64,000 nt of DNA from Capnocytophaga felis (GTDB lineage Bacteria; Bacteroidota; Bacteroidia; Flavobacteriales; Flavobacteriaceae). Where the stretch lies: contig NZ_BLBC01000007.1 of NCBI RefSeq assembly GCF_009684755.1, forward strand, positions 61,375-125,374. The letters run 5' to 3'. The notes below the pieces were generated by a model, which was not told the DNA's origin, did no database searches, and saw only the letters and a list, made by a program, of their open reading frames with translations. The translations under genes were made by a program, and so were the position numbers. Shown one piece after another: positions 55,216 to 63,962 of the stretch (positions are counted from its first letter, which is position 1; the number at the start of each line of letters is the position of its first letter).

Positions 55216-56472
55216 ATGGGCTACGCCGTATTACATATAGACAAGGCGAGAAGCAACGACTCGGGAAATACCGCTCATATAGCGCGGACATATACCCCGA
55301 GTAACGTCGATCCTTCTCGCACACACCTGAACAGGGAATTGGTGCAATTCCCTGCAAATGTGACCAACCGTAGCGAAGCGATAGAGCATCGCATCGCCAC
55401 AGCCGGTATCTACCGAAAGGTAGCAAAGAACCAAGTCAAAGCCCTGCGCTTTATTCTGTCGAGTTCTCCTGAGGACATGGCTCGTATAGAGCAGGAAGGA
55501 CGCCTGTACGAGTGGTGTGATGAATCGATGGATTGGCTTCGCTCCACTTTCGGGGCGGACAACGTGGTCGCTGCCACGCTGCACGCAGATGAGGAAACGC
55601 CCCATATTCACGCCACGGTCGTCCCCATTGTTACGGGTGAAAGACGGAAAGCCAAGGAGGAAGCCGAGAACGGCAAGCGGAAGTATAAGACGAAGAAGAA
55701 CAAGGTACGGCTTTGTGCCGATGATGTGCTTACGCCAAAGAAACTGGAGCAGTATCAGACGGACTATGCCAAGCGAGTGCAACGGTTCGGGTTGGAACGG
55801 GGCGTACACGGCTCGGTAGCCAAGCACCGCACCACGATGGAGTATTACAAGGAAATTCTCAAATCCACGAAAGAGAAGGAAGCTCAAAAGGCGGAACTCA
55901 CAGCCAAGATAAAGGAGCTGGAGAAGCAGGCAGGCAAGCTCCGAATGAAAGGCACGCTGTACTCCCTCTTTGGCAACTCTGAACTCGACAAGGCAGAGAA
56001 GCGTATTGCAGACTTGGAACAGGAAGCCGAACGGCAACAGTATCTTTCGGAAAAGGAGAAGAATGAAATCCGAAAGGAAGTCGTTCTCTTGAAGGACACG
56101 GTCAAGGGAAGGGACAGAGCCATTGCCGAATTGAAAGAAACCGTGCAGATTTACGAGGAAGAGCGGAATTGGATAAAACGTTTCTTCAGTGGCTTCTACC
56201 AGCTTTTGAATATCCGTCTGATGCTCAGAAAGATGAACTTCTCTGATGATAGGATAGCGGAGATGTATCGCACGGAAGCACCCCAGCGAGGTACGACTAA
56301 AGCCTACTCGGGACTATACAAGAGAGAGTTTACGGAAGAGGACAGCGAAATCCGTATCATCAAGGATGAGAAGAAACGACCGCTCCTCACCATCAACGGG
56401 CTTCCCATTACCAATTGGTGCGAACAGAAATGGAAACAGCTTATCAACCGCAACCGTTCGCAACGGCTGTAA
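55216..56472 (+). CDS. mobV: MobV family relaxase
   Basis: 418 residues. N-terminal relaxase domain ('GYAVLHIDKARSNDSGNTAHIARTY') with the HUH motif HADEETPHIHATVVP at 123-137, typical of MobV/Pre. A coiled-coil region follows (about 200-310, rich in E, K and Q) and a C-terminal tail ('RTEAPQRGTTKAYSGLYKREFTEEDSEIRI'). It would nick at oriT and carry the strand to the recipient through a helper's secretion system. The nicking Tyr or His cannot be pinned by eye, but the motif is intact. Confidence 0.93.
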   Translation: MGYAVLHIDKARSNDSGNTAHIARTYTPSNVDPSRTHLNRELVQFPANVTNRSEAIEHRIATAGIYRKVAKNQVKALRFILSSSPEDMARIEQEGRLYEWCDESMDWLRSTFGADNVVAATLHADEETPHIHATVVPIVTGERRKAKEEAENGKRKYKTKKNKVRLCADDVLTPKKLEQYQTDYAKRVQRFGLERGVHGSVAKHRTTMEYYKEILKSTKEKEAQKAELTAKIKELEKQAGKLRMKGTLYSLFGNSELDKAEKRIADLEQEAERQQYLSEKEKNEIRKEVVLLKDTVKGRDRAIAELKETVQIYEEERNWIKRFFSGFYQLLNIRLMLRKMNFSDDRIAEMYRTEAPQRGTTKAYSGLYKREFTEEDSEIRIIKDEKKRPLLTINGLPITNWCEQKWKQLINRNRSQRL

Positions 56473-56513
56473 TTGCTTTTTTCTTTCACTGACAAGAAGA
56501 AAAACAAGAAAAG

Positions 56514-56566
56514 ACGCTCACTTTCCCTCGAAAATATGTACCTTTGCAAGTAGTAAAAGTGAGCGT
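56514..56566 (+). promoter_or_regulatory. Outward promoter-like box inside an inverted repeat
   Basis: TACCTTTG (56539-56546) fits TAnnTTTG. It is flanked by ACGCTCACTTT (56514-56524) and AAAGTGAGCGT (56556-56566). It points to the right end. In the excised circle it would read into the left end and the integrase genes. Confidence 0.45.
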
Positions 56567-56678
56567 TCTTTGGCTATTCAAAACAATGTGCTTCAATGCA
56601 CTCCGCTCATTTCTAAATCGTTACCTACCCATCTATCCCTAAATGGTAACACTCTATTCTTCAACAAGATAGCTCGCT

Positions 56679-56689
56679 AATGAAAAATC
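56679..56689. repeat. Candidate right attachment-site repeat
   Basis: AATGAAAAATC, matched at 42457-42467. See the left copy. Confidence 0.35.
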
Positions 56690-56811
56690 TTGGTGGAGCT
56701 TTTTTATGATACATATAAATCATTCATTCATAAGTTATTGTGAAGATGGTTTTTCTCTTGTTGTCTTTCTGAAAATTTGCACTTATAAATTTATAAAATT
56801 AATAAAATATC

Positions 56812-57624
56812 TTACTTATCACCTCCTTTTGAAAACATTCTTTTGATAATGAGTTGTATTTCAAAGATGCTGCTCATTGTATAAAGTCCTATTGAATGTT
56901 TCAAATGTTTGTTATCGGGAGGAGTATCGATGGCACTTGCAATTAATGTAACTTGTCCTGCGGGGTCGGGTAAATATTTTAGTCCGCTGATGCTAAACTT
57001 ACTGATTTTTGTTGTTCCGTCACTATATTCTTCGCCGATAGTTCTTGTGTTTTTCAGTTCATCAAGCGTCGGAACTTTATCAAAGGTCTTTTCGTAGAAC
57101 TCCACAACGGGGCTTTGATTAATGCCTGTATCCGTATGAATATAAGCAATGTAAAAGATATTTTCCAACTCTATGGCGATGATATCTTTCGGACGATAGA
57201 AAGTAACGGACTCAGGCAATGCGGGGCGTCGCTTCAATGGTGCGGGCGGGTTTTTTAAAAGTTCCTTGATTTGTGGTGTTTTCCTCGCGAAGTCATCGCT
57301 TAAAACAACGTCTTTGTTGAGTGAATCAATCGCATCAAAAGCCTGAGCCGTAATTTTTGGGTCGCTAAAACCATACTTGTGCAAAAGCGTAGCCATCGCA
57401 ACAAGCGTTTTGTTTCTGTAATGCTTTTTATCCTTTTCTGCGGAAGGTTTCAAAGCACAATCCCAACGTAATAGAAATTTGGGCATAAGGCTTTCCAATT
57501 GCTTCTGTGGCGTTTCATTAGAAGAAGCGGCTATTTCCCACCAAACAAGCCGAGCTAAGTCGTCATCCATCGCTTCTACTAAGTGTTTTGCTACTAATTT
57601 GTCTAAAATTTGTGAATGTTTCAT
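56812..57624 (-). CDS. Hypothetical protein, immunity-like
   Basis: 270 residues, soluble. A helical N-terminal half (about 1-125) is followed by a beta-rich half with 'YRPKDIIAIELENIFYIAYIH', which resembles the start of Imm26-type immunity domains ('GDVFAI.L..G...A.V'). The downstream gene of the same shape at 57646 supports a shared family. Lies at the right border of the mobile element, on the minus strand. Function not proven. Confidence 0.55.
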   Translation of the reverse strand: MKHSQILDKLVAKHLVEAMDDDLARLVWWEIAASSNETPQKQLESLMPKFLLRWDCALKPSAEKDKKHYRNKTLVAMATLLHKYGFSDPKITAQAFDAIDSLNKDVVLSDDFARKTPQIKELLKNPPAPLKRRPALPESVTFYRPKDIIAIELENIFYIAYIHTDTGINQSPVVEFYEKTFDKVPTLDELKNTRTIGEEYSDGTTKISKFSISGLKYLPDPAGQVTLIASAIDTPPDNKHLKHSIGLYTMSSIFEIQLIIKRMFSKGGDK

Positions 57625-57645
57625 ATCTGTGTTTATTATGTGTTT

Positions 57646-58455
57646 TTAGTTATTTTCTGCGGAAGTTTCTTTTAAAAAATCAGAAAGTTTGTACTGTTTG
57701 CTATTGGGATAGGCGTCATTCCAATCCGAAGTAAAGTCGGAAAGCGTATTGCAATTTCCTGAATAAGTACCGAGTTTCCGATGATTTTCTGCTATGGGAA
57801 GCGAACCGAGAAGCTGAAATTCCTCTTGAAACTTCATTAGTTTTTTGTGAGTTACGAATCGGTTTTTATCAAAACCTAAGCCTTTTCGGGCAAAAACATA
57901 CTGACCTTTCAGAAAATCCAACGTAGGAACATATTCAGAGGTATAGTTGATTTCGGTAAATACATAGTAACATTGCCCGCAATCGTGATAAACATCTACC
58001 AGAATGGTAAAGCCAAATTGCCCGTCAGGTAGTTTTATTGCGAATACTTCATCTTGTTGAAACAGGAAATTGCTTACTTTGGTGTAGTTCTTACTTTTGC
58101 GGGGTTTTGGGTTCGGCTGACTGATTTTTTCCCAAAAGGTATTGAGTGTTTTCTGACGTTTGGCGTGTGCATCTTTGGAAAATTCGTGCCATTTTGGGTC
58201 GGCTCCACGTTCGATGATGGTTTTAGCTCGGTTTAAAAGTTCTTCTGAAAGCTGCCCGATTTCCCACATTGTCTGTGCGTAAGAGGTTGTCCATATTTCG
58301 GTTTCAATGGAATTATCGGTAGCTTCTTTGCCCCATCTCTCTATTTCCGAAATGACTTCTTCCAAAGGTTCGTTGTAATCGTACGCTTCCATAATTGCAT
58401 TACGAATATCGTGTGCCAAATCACTATCAATGATTTTAATTCCGTCTATTGCCAT
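57646..58455 (-). CDS. Hypothetical protein, Imm26-like
   Basis: 269 residues from ATG 58455 (the longer frame to 58479 is less likely). An N-terminal helical part ('MAIDGIKIIDSDLAHDIRNAIMEAYDYNEPLEEVISEIERWGKEA') and a beta-barrel-like part 'QQDEVFAIKLPDGQFGFTILVDVYHDCGQCYYVFTE' that looks like Imm26. It lies 21 bp upstream of the similar gene at 56812. Immunity role is inferred from motif and context only. Confidence 0.6.
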   Translation of the reverse strand: MAIDGIKIIDSDLAHDIRNAIMEAYDYNEPLEEVISEIERWGKEATDNSIETEIWTTSYAQTMWEIGQLSEELLNRAKTIIERGADPKWHEFSKDAHAKRQKTLNTFWEKISQPNPKPRKSKNYTKVSNFLFQQDEVFAIKLPDGQFGFTILVDVYHDCGQCYYVFTEINYTSEYVPTLDFLKGQYVFARKGLGFDKNRFVTHKKLMKFQEEFQLLGSLPIAENHRKLGTYSGNCNTLSDFTSDWNDAYPNSKQYKLSDFLKETSAENN

Positions 58456-58581
58456 AATTTTGAAAATTTTAAGTGTCAAGAATGCAAAAATACTTTATGT
58501 TTTTAATAAATGGATAAATGCTTTACAATTATTTATCAAAAGAAATTTGCTTTTCCAAACGTCAGAAAAGTTTACATAAAG

Positions 58582-58615
58582 CAAAAGGTTTAAAGCGTAC
58601 GCTTTAAACCTTTTG
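58582..58615. terminator. Perfect palindromic terminator after sufC
   Basis: A 34-bp perfect palindrome (58582-58615) centred on GCGTACGC lies 16 bp past the sufC stop on the minus strand. The stem ends in A-runs and T-runs. It probably ends the suf transcript here, so sufC is not co-transcribed with the genes beyond. Confidence 0.85.
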
Positions 58616-58631
58616 TTATTTTGCTTTGTTT

Positions 58632-59369
58632 TTATTTCAACCAGTCATAGCCTTTTTCCTCAAGTTCGAGGGCGAGTTCTTTTCCGCCGGACTTCACGAT
58701 TTTTCCGTCGTGAAGCACGTGAACGAAATCAGGAACGATATAATCCAACAAACGTTGGTAGTGCGTGATGACAATCACTGCGTTGTCTTTACTTTTTAGT
58801 TTGTTTACTCCGTTTGCCACGATACGAAGTGCGTCGATATCCAACCCGGAGTCTGTTTCGTCCAAGATGGCTACTTTCGGTTCAAGCATTGCCATTTGGA
58901 AGATTTCGTTACGTTTCTTTTCTCCCCCCGAAAAACCTTCGTTAAGCGAACGAGACAAGAAATCTTTGTTAATTTCCAAAAGTTCGGCTTTCTCACGGAT
59001 TTTCTTAAGCAACTCTGCAGCGGGCATTTCCTCTTCGCCACGGGCTTTGCGAGCCTCGTTTACCGCAGTTTTTATGAAGTTTGTTACCGAAATTCCGGGG
59101 ATTTCCACCGGATACTGAAAGGACATAAAGATTCCCTTGTGGGCTCTTTCTTCGGGAGCGTCTTCCAAGATGCTTTCTCCTTCCAAAACGATGTCGCCCT
59201 CAGTTACTTCAAAGGCTTCATTCCCGGAAATCACTGCCGAAAGCGTGGATTTTCCTGCTCCGTTAGGTCCCATAATGGCGTGAACCTCACCTGCTTTTAC
59301 CGTAAGATTGATTCCTTTTAAAATTTCTTTATCCTCAACCGAGGCGTGTAAGTTTTTTATCTCTAACAT
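58632..59369 (-). CDS. sufC: SufC, Fe-S assembly ATPase
   Basis: 245 residues. ABC-type ATPase with Walker A GPNGAGKST at 34-42, the SufC-type signature 'EGFSGGEKKRNEIFQMAML' (about 144-161) and Walker B 'AILDETDSGLDIDAL' (about 167-181). SufC drives SufBC2D. Usually followed by sufD; here a terminator and the accessory block intervene. Confidence 0.95.
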   Translation of the reverse strand: MLEIKNLHASVEDKEILKGINLTVKAGEVHAIMGPNGAGKSTLSAVISGNEAFEVTEGDIVLEGESILEDAPEERAHKGIFMSFQYPVEIPGISVTNFIKTAVNEARKARGEEEMPAAELLKKIREKAELLEINKDFLSRSLNEGFSGGEKKRNEIFQMAMLEPKVAILDETDSGLDIDALRIVANGVNKLKSKDNAVIVITHYQRLLDYIVPDFVHVLHDGKIVKSGGKELALELEEKGYDWLK

Positions 59370-59472
59370 TTTATCTATATTTTAAAATTTATTACTTGAT
59401 TTGTTTTTCTGCTGATTTTTCTATTTTTTCAGATGGATATTTATTTCGTCCTTTTAGCTGAACTGCCAATGC

Positions 59473-60867
59473 TTAAAGCGTAATTTCTACGGCAACAGGA
59501 AAAAGCCTTTCGGGGTCAAAGAACAACGAGCAACTGTTTATCAGATGCTTCATATCGGGTTGTACAATGCCTTTAAAAACTTGTTTGTTGTTTACCACAA
59601 CAGTAACTTCCTTGCTTAAATCTACTAATTGAGGGTTCAAATATAGTGTAAATTTTCCTTTTGATGCGGGAGTATGTGTTTTTTCATATTTGGTAAACAA
59701 ATTCCAATGCTGACTTTTTTCGACACCTCGATAAGTAACCGTATCAACTTGAATGTTCACTGTATTGCCTTTGATTTCCATTGTGTAACGTGTACGGTCG
59801 GCGGGGCGTTCTTGCACTGCAATGTTATAAAATCCTTTTCGGTAGATGCCGTCCATCTCAAAGTCTTCCCAAACTACTTTTTTCGGGTGCGGATTACGCG
59901 TATGTTGTTTCAGCCAAGGCGTGGTAGGGGAGTAGTCAATCCCGTGTCCTGCGTGAGGTATGAGTTCAATAAAGTGAACATACCCCTGAGGGTCTGCTTG
60001 TTGATGTTTTTCAAATTCTTCTTTCGTATATCGGGTAAATAAATCCCGATGAAAGCCGTAATCTTGAGCTCCTGTTCGGAGTGAAAAAGCAATGTTTCGG
60101 CAATTTTCAACGGGAGCGTTGATAAGTGGCTCGCCTCCTGCCATAGGTCCCGCACCTGCCAAGTAATCTGCATAGAACGATGCTAAACGCTGACTGCCAT
60201 AACCGCCTTCTGAAATTCCGAAGAAATATACTTTGTTGGCATCAATCTCTCCTGAAAGAAAAGCCAAACGAAGTAGTTTTTCCCAAGCGAATTGTTTTGC
60301 CTTTTGCCACCAACGATACAGTTCTCCCGTATTGGGTATCTGCGGAATAAAGTAAGCCGACGGAGCATCTTCAAAACGTTGCCCTAAAGCGATTCCACTT
60401 GCCCATTCCTGATGTTTATTTCCCGAACCGTGCAAGTAAAGAAAAAGCGGAAATCCGTTAGTTGGTTTCGTTCCTTTTGAACCAAAATAGTAAGGCATCA
60501 CGGCATTTCTTTCCAAGCTTTCAGGAAGTTTCCATTGAGAGGAAGTTCTCGTATTCAACGGATTTAATGCCCCTAACTTCTCTTCAGAAAAACTTTGGTT
60601 GGCTTCTTTCCACGCCTGCCATATTTCTTGTTGAGCAGTCTCTATTTCAGTAAGCGACAATTCTTTCCCTTCTTGGAAAAGCGTCGTTTTACCTGATAAA
60701 TGTTCTGTGAAAAATTCTTTGACCTTTTCTTTGGATATATTTTCTTTTGGGGTTTCTTGCTCCGATTGAGGGACTTCTTTCCCATCGGTAGAATCAGAAT
60801 TATCCTTTTTGGTGCAAGATGTACCCACCAAAGTCCAAAGTATGATAAATAAAAATACTTGTTTCAT
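59473..60867 (-). CDS. Esterase/peptidase-like lipoprotein (alpha/beta hydrolase)
   Basis: 464 residues. A lipoprotein signal ('FLFIILWTLVGTSC') leads an acidic spacer, then an alpha/beta hydrolase: 'PLFLYLHGSGNKHQEW' (oxyanion hole), nucleophile Ser in 'FFGISEGGYGSQRLA' (about residue 223) and His in 'ELIPHAGHGIDYSP' (about 300). Fold is like PHB depolymerase/feruloyl esterase-type enzymes. A C-terminal beta domain (about 350-464) may bind a substrate. Its position next to nothing metabolic leaves the substrate open. Confidence 0.8.
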   Translation of the reverse strand: MKQVFLFIILWTLVGTSCTKKDNSDSTDGKEVPQSEQETPKENISKEKVKEFFTEHLSGKTTLFQEGKELSLTEIETAQQEIWQAWKEANQSFSEEKLGALNPLNTRTSSQWKLPESLERNAVMPYYFGSKGTKPTNGFPLFLYLHGSGNKHQEWASGIALGQRFEDAPSAYFIPQIPNTGELYRWWQKAKQFAWEKLLRLAFLSGEIDANKVYFFGISEGGYGSQRLASFYADYLAGAGPMAGGEPLINAPVENCRNIAFSLRTGAQDYGFHRDLFTRYTKEEFEKHQQADPQGYVHFIELIPHAGHGIDYSPTTPWLKQHTRNPHPKKVVWEDFEMDGIYRKGFYNIAVQERPADRTRYTMEIKGNTVNIQVDTVTYRGVEKSQHWNLFTKYEKTHTPASKGKFTLYLNPQLVDLSKEVTVVVNNKQVFKGIVQPDMKHLINSCSLFFDPERLFPVAVEITL

Positions 60868-60876
60868 AAATGGTTA

Positions 60877-61020
60877 AGTTTTAAAATCCTCCTTTGAAGG
60901 AGGTGTCCGAAGGACGGAGGATGTTTTCTTAGATTTACATCCCCCTACCCCCTTTAAAAGGGTGAATTACAACGACAAATTATTTTAAGTTAGCAATACG
61001 TCCCCGTACGAATGCCTTTT
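60877..61020. repeat. Intergenic repeat unit, copy 1
   Basis: Begins AGTTTTAAAATCCTCC and is identical to copy 2 (61086) for about 76 bp, then similar for about 65 bp more. Inside is an inverted pair: AATCCTCCTTTG and GGACGGAGGAT, giving a hairpin. Such MITE/REP-like elements are common in Bacteroidota. Confidence 0.75.
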
Positions 61021-61085
61021 ATCCCACTTCAAAATGTTTCAATGTCTGCACGGATACGATATAGCTAACATACTTTAAATTGTCG

Positions 61086-61229
61086 AGTTTTAAAATCCTC
61101 CTTTGAAGGAGGTGTCCGAAGGACGGAGGATGTTTTCTTAGATTTACATCCCCCTACCCCCCCCTTGAAAGGGGGAATTACAGTGATAAATTATTTTAGG
61201 TTAATAACACATCCCTACAGGAAAAACAC
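61086..61229. repeat. Intergenic repeat unit, copy 2
   Basis: Matches copy 1 exactly at 61086-61161. The run of C after 'CCCCTACCCC' is longer here, suggesting slippage. Ends before the hairpin at 61231. Confidence 0.75.
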
Positions 61230-61230
61230 A

Positions 61231-61262
61231 ATGTAAAGGCGAATGATGATTCGCCCCTACAT
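61231..61262. repeat. REP-like hairpin with GGCGAAT/ATTCGCC
   Basis: GGCGAAT (61238-61244), GATG loop, ATTCGCC (61249-61255), flanked by ATGTA/TACAT. A like hairpin with CCCTAC lies at 63943. Confidence 0.65.
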
Positions 61263-61289
61263 TCTTTTGCTTTGTACCACGTTGCGGAT

Positions 61290-61601
61290 TTACCTTTTAT
61301 CCTCAATACCGAATTCTCGCCACTGACTTTGCTGATAATCCATCTTGGCTCTTTTCCGAGCAACCGATTGTTTGTCGGTAAGCAGCTTTAATTGTTTTTC
61401 AAACTCCTCGGTTTTCGATTTTAAATCGGCTTTGAGCTTCTCTTGCTCGCTGTTTAAGGTTTCAACCTTGTTTTTTAAGGCTTCCAACTCATCGATAAAA
61501 GCCTCGTCAATCCCTGCGGGCAGATTATCCTTGTGATTTCTAAGCCCATCAATCATTAACTTTACGGATTTGATGTTTTCTGCATACGATTTCCTTGCCA
61601 T
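61290..61601 (-). CDS. Small coiled-coil protein
   Basis: 103 residues, highly charged. About 25-75 has heptads ('DELEALKNKVETLNSEQEKLKADLKSKTEEFEKQLKLL'), ending 'KMDYQQSQWREFGIEDKR'. Common in Bacteroidota, function unknown. No signal peptide. Lies 56 bp from the glycosyltransferase gene upstream on the same strand. Confidence 0.65.
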   Translation of the reverse strand: MARKSYAENIKSVKLMIDGLRNHKDNLPAGIDEAFIDELEALKNKVETLNSEQEKLKADLKSKTEEFEKQLKLLTDKQSVARKRAKMDYQQSQWREFGIEDKR

Positions 61602-61657
61602 AGTAATTCAAGTTTTAAGGGTTAAACGATAATAGACGACAAAATGAGTTTATCTCA

Positions 61658-62971
61658 TTACAAAGATAAACTTTTTATTATATCCCAAACTCGCTCTCCA
61701 ATGAGTTGTTTTGTGGGAATGGTCTGACTTAATTTGTTCAATGTTTCCGCTTTTTCTTTATAGATTGTATGGGATAAAATTTTTGAAACTTTTTTCCTAA
61801 TGTATGTTGCTTTCCAATTCCAATATGAAATTCTTTCTGCCATCCCAAATTCGGACAAATGCTCTAAGTTGATTTGCTGTTCAGGTTGAGTAGCAATGCC
61901 TACTAACGGCGTTCCGCTTGTTATGGCAGTCTGTAAAGTTCCTTGCCCACCGTGACAAATTACCACATCTGCCTTTTCATTAATCTCTTTAGCATTGACA
62001 AACTGATTTGTTATATAAACATTTGAGTTTTTCACATATTTTTTAGCTTCCTCAAGGTTGCAAATGGCAGGAGGGGACAGAATAATAGCACTCCATTGTT
62101 TTGCCTCTCCCTCATTGAACACTTTTATCACTTCAATAAGATGATGTTTATCTCCTGATGTGCCTAACGTGCAAAAAACTTTCTTTCTTTTATTGTCTGC
62201 CGAAAGCCATTTTATTATTTCGGGGTCGTTATTTTTTTTAGAAATCGTTTCCGAATAAATAGCTCCTGTAAACAAGAAATTTCTCTCATAATTCTCTTTC
62301 TTATAGAAGAAAGGAAAATCGTTTATTAAATAATTTTCAGAGCGAAGCATATCGAATGTTCCTCTCAAAGGTTGGCTTTTGTCCCATCCCAAATCAAAAG
62401 CGGCTTGTGCAATCACGCTGTGTTTTAGAGCAGGATTTTTTAGCATCATTTTTCGTGGAATGGATTTTATCACGAATTTCTGCAACCACTTTGGAAGTCG
62501 TGCCATTGGCAATTCATCAGGAAAAGCCTTTATTTCATCAAGATAGTTCTCAGTTAAAGGCAGAGGCAAAAAAGCAATACTTGGAATGTGTGGTGTAACC
62601 ATTCGTTTTGCAATTCCCGCAATAGGATAAAATCCGTGTAAAACTATATCGGGTTTTAGCCTTTTATAAATTGCTATTTCGCTTTCAAGATATTCCTTAG
62701 CTACATCATAATCACCGATTAATTCTCCAAATCTCGTTTTAAAATCATCGTGAAAATTCGCAAACTTAGCTTTCGGTTCAATGTTACAAATTTCAAAACC
62801 TTCCTCTCTTGCTATTTTCTCAAAAGGGCTACTATGCGACAAGAATATAATTTCAGCTTGATAATCGTTTGGCTGATACTTTTTTATAATTTTAGCCATT
62901 TCAAGAGCTCGAGTAGCTTCTCCTCCATTTTGGAAAATAGTGGATATTATTATTTTAACTTTTTTTTCCAT
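61658..62971 (-). CDS. GT1-like glycosyltransferase (MGT/UDP-glucuronosyl type)
   Basis: 437 residues, two Rossmann halves. N-terminal acceptor domain ('IIISTIFQNGGEATRALEMAKII') and C-terminal donor domain with 'VFCTLGTSGDKHHL' and 'ADVVICHGGQGTLQTAITSGTPLVGIATQPEQQINLEHL', the GT1 nucleotide-sugar motif (HGGxGT...Q). The acceptor could be a lipid, flavonoid or drug. No other glycan-synthesis genes are nearby, so it is not clearly part of a cluster. Confidence 0.85.
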   Translation of the reverse strand: MEKKVKIIISTIFQNGGEATRALEMAKIIKKYQPNDYQAEIIFLSHSSPFEKIAREEGFEICNIEPKAKFANFHDDFKTRFGELIGDYDVAKEYLESEIAIYKRLKPDIVLHGFYPIAGIAKRMVTPHIPSIAFLPLPLTENYLDEIKAFPDELPMARLPKWLQKFVIKSIPRKMMLKNPALKHSVIAQAAFDLGWDKSQPLRGTFDMLRSENYLINDFPFFYKKENYERNFLFTGAIYSETISKKNNDPEIIKWLSADNKRKKVFCTLGTSGDKHHLIEVIKVFNEGEAKQWSAIILSPPAICNLEEAKKYVKNSNVYITNQFVNAKEINEKADVVICHGGQGTLQTAITSGTPLVGIATQPEQQINLEHLSEFGMAERISYWNWKATYIRKKVSKILSHTIYKEKAETLNKLSQTIPTKQLIGERVWDIIKSLSL

Positions 62972-63194
62972 AGCGAAAGATGATTTATATTTTATTAAAC
63001 TTTTTAGCCTTTACATTTCACCTACCTCTTGGCTATTCCATTAAATTACAAGCAAATATCGAGCCAAACTTCACTTATTATCAGCTTTTTATCAGTCTAT
63101 TTATTCACGATTTTGTTTTTTGCTAAATGAATTCCATTCGGATACACATACAAATAAAGAACGTTATAAAAATTTAAAATCTTATCGATTTTCA

Positions 63195-63860
63195 TTATAC
63201 AATTTTCAACAATTCCAAAGGAGAATGAATGATAAAATCAGGATTTTCCTTCATTAAAATAGCTTCGGAGTGGCTTCCCCAAGTAACAGCACAGGTGGAA
63301 ACCCTTGCCGAACGTCCCATTTGAAGGTCGAAAATAGCATCGCCTACCATTAGTGTGCTTTCTTTTTCGATTTTATACGTGTTCAAAATATATTCTATAC
63401 CTTCGGGGTGCGGTTTGTAGTTAGAAACCTTGTCCGACCCGATGATTTCTCTAAAAAACAGATGCAAATTCAGTAAAATCAGGTTGCGTTGCAGTACATT
63501 TGTCTTTTTACTTGAAAGCACAAAGCAGTTTTTACTTCGCACTTGCAGTTCCGATAAAAGCGACACAATATCCGGAAAAGCAACTAAATGACTTTCTTCA
63601 TATTCTTTATAGTACTTCCGAAAAGTAATGATAAGCGACTGTAATTCCGCATCGGATAGTGTGCTGTCAGCCATCTCTTGAAACGATTTCTCAATGGGGA
63701 TTCCCATATAGTAGTTGATTGTACTTTCCGACGGCACGGAAAATCCCTTTTCTTCAAAGGCTTTTTGTGTAGCCATTACGCCACATCTTTGGGAATCGGC
63801 TAATGTTCCGTCAAAATCAAAGATTATCGTATCAAACACCTGATTTTTGTCTTGCTTCAT
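63195..63860 (-). CDS. HAD phosphatase, phosphoglycolate phosphatase-like
   Basis: 221 residues. HAD motif I DFDGT (15-19), motif II in 'CFVLSSKKTNVLQ' (Ser), motif III Lys in 'NYKPHPEGIEYIL' and motif IV 'MVGDAIFDLQMG' (GDxxxD). A helical cap domain (about 22-90) puts it in the Gph/PGMB-like subgroup. Substrate unknown. About 80 bp past its start lies a REP-like palindrome. Confidence 0.85.
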   Translation of the reverse strand: MKQDKNQVFDTIIFDFDGTLADSQRCGVMATQKAFEEKGFSVPSESTINYYMGIPIEKSFQEMADSTLSDAELQSLIITFRKYYKEYEESHLVAFPDIVSLLSELQVRSKNCFVLSSKKTNVLQRNLILLNLHLFFREIIGSDKVSNYKPHPEGIEYILNTYKIEKESTLMVGDAIFDLQMGRSARVSTCAVTWGSHSEAILMKENPDFIIHSPLELLKIV

Positions 63861-63942
63861 CTTAAAATATATTGTTGTCGGTACATTTTTAACGCATTAC
63901 TGAAATGAAACGCATTGTATGATGTTGTTCTGTGTAATGTTT

Positions 63943-63962
63943 GGGCGTATTGCAATACGCCC
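63943..63962. repeat. REP-like palindrome GGGCGTATTGCAATACGCCC
   Basis: A perfect 20-bp palindrome followed by CTACGGGG. Similar in layout to the hairpin at 61231. Confidence 0.65.

Larger units (their letters stand above)
42457..56689. mobile_element. Integrative mobilizable element with DRT3-like cargo
   Basis: Two tyrosine recombinases at one end, two HTH/excisionase-type genes, a VirE-type ATPase, a primase-like protein and a MobV relaxase at the other, with visibly higher G+C than the flanks. There is no type IV secretion gene set, so it would need a helper element for transfer. The edges are taken from an 11-bp direct repeat AATGAAAAATC at 42457-42467 and 56679-56689; that could be chance in A/T-rich DNA, so the ends are good only to within some tens of bases. 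The cargo (45300-51074) is lower in G+C than the backbone. Confidence 0.75.
56473..56811. other. Right end of the mobile element and junction spacer
   Basis: About 340 bp. Contains an 11-bp inverted repeat (56514-56524, 56556-56566) around a TACCTTTG box, a GTTACC/GGTAAC pair (56620, 56645) and AATGAAAAATC at 56679. From about 56700 the sequence is A/T-rich host-like. No gene. Confidence 0.6.
60868..61289. other. Intergenic region with duplicated repeat units
   Basis: About 420 bp upstream of the esterase gene. Contains two copies of a 140-bp unit and a small hairpin at 61231-61262. No gene. Confidence 0.75.

Noticed and set aside
55231..56037. Minus-strand frame of 268 residues
   Set aside because: Antisense to the MobV gene with its intact HUH motif.
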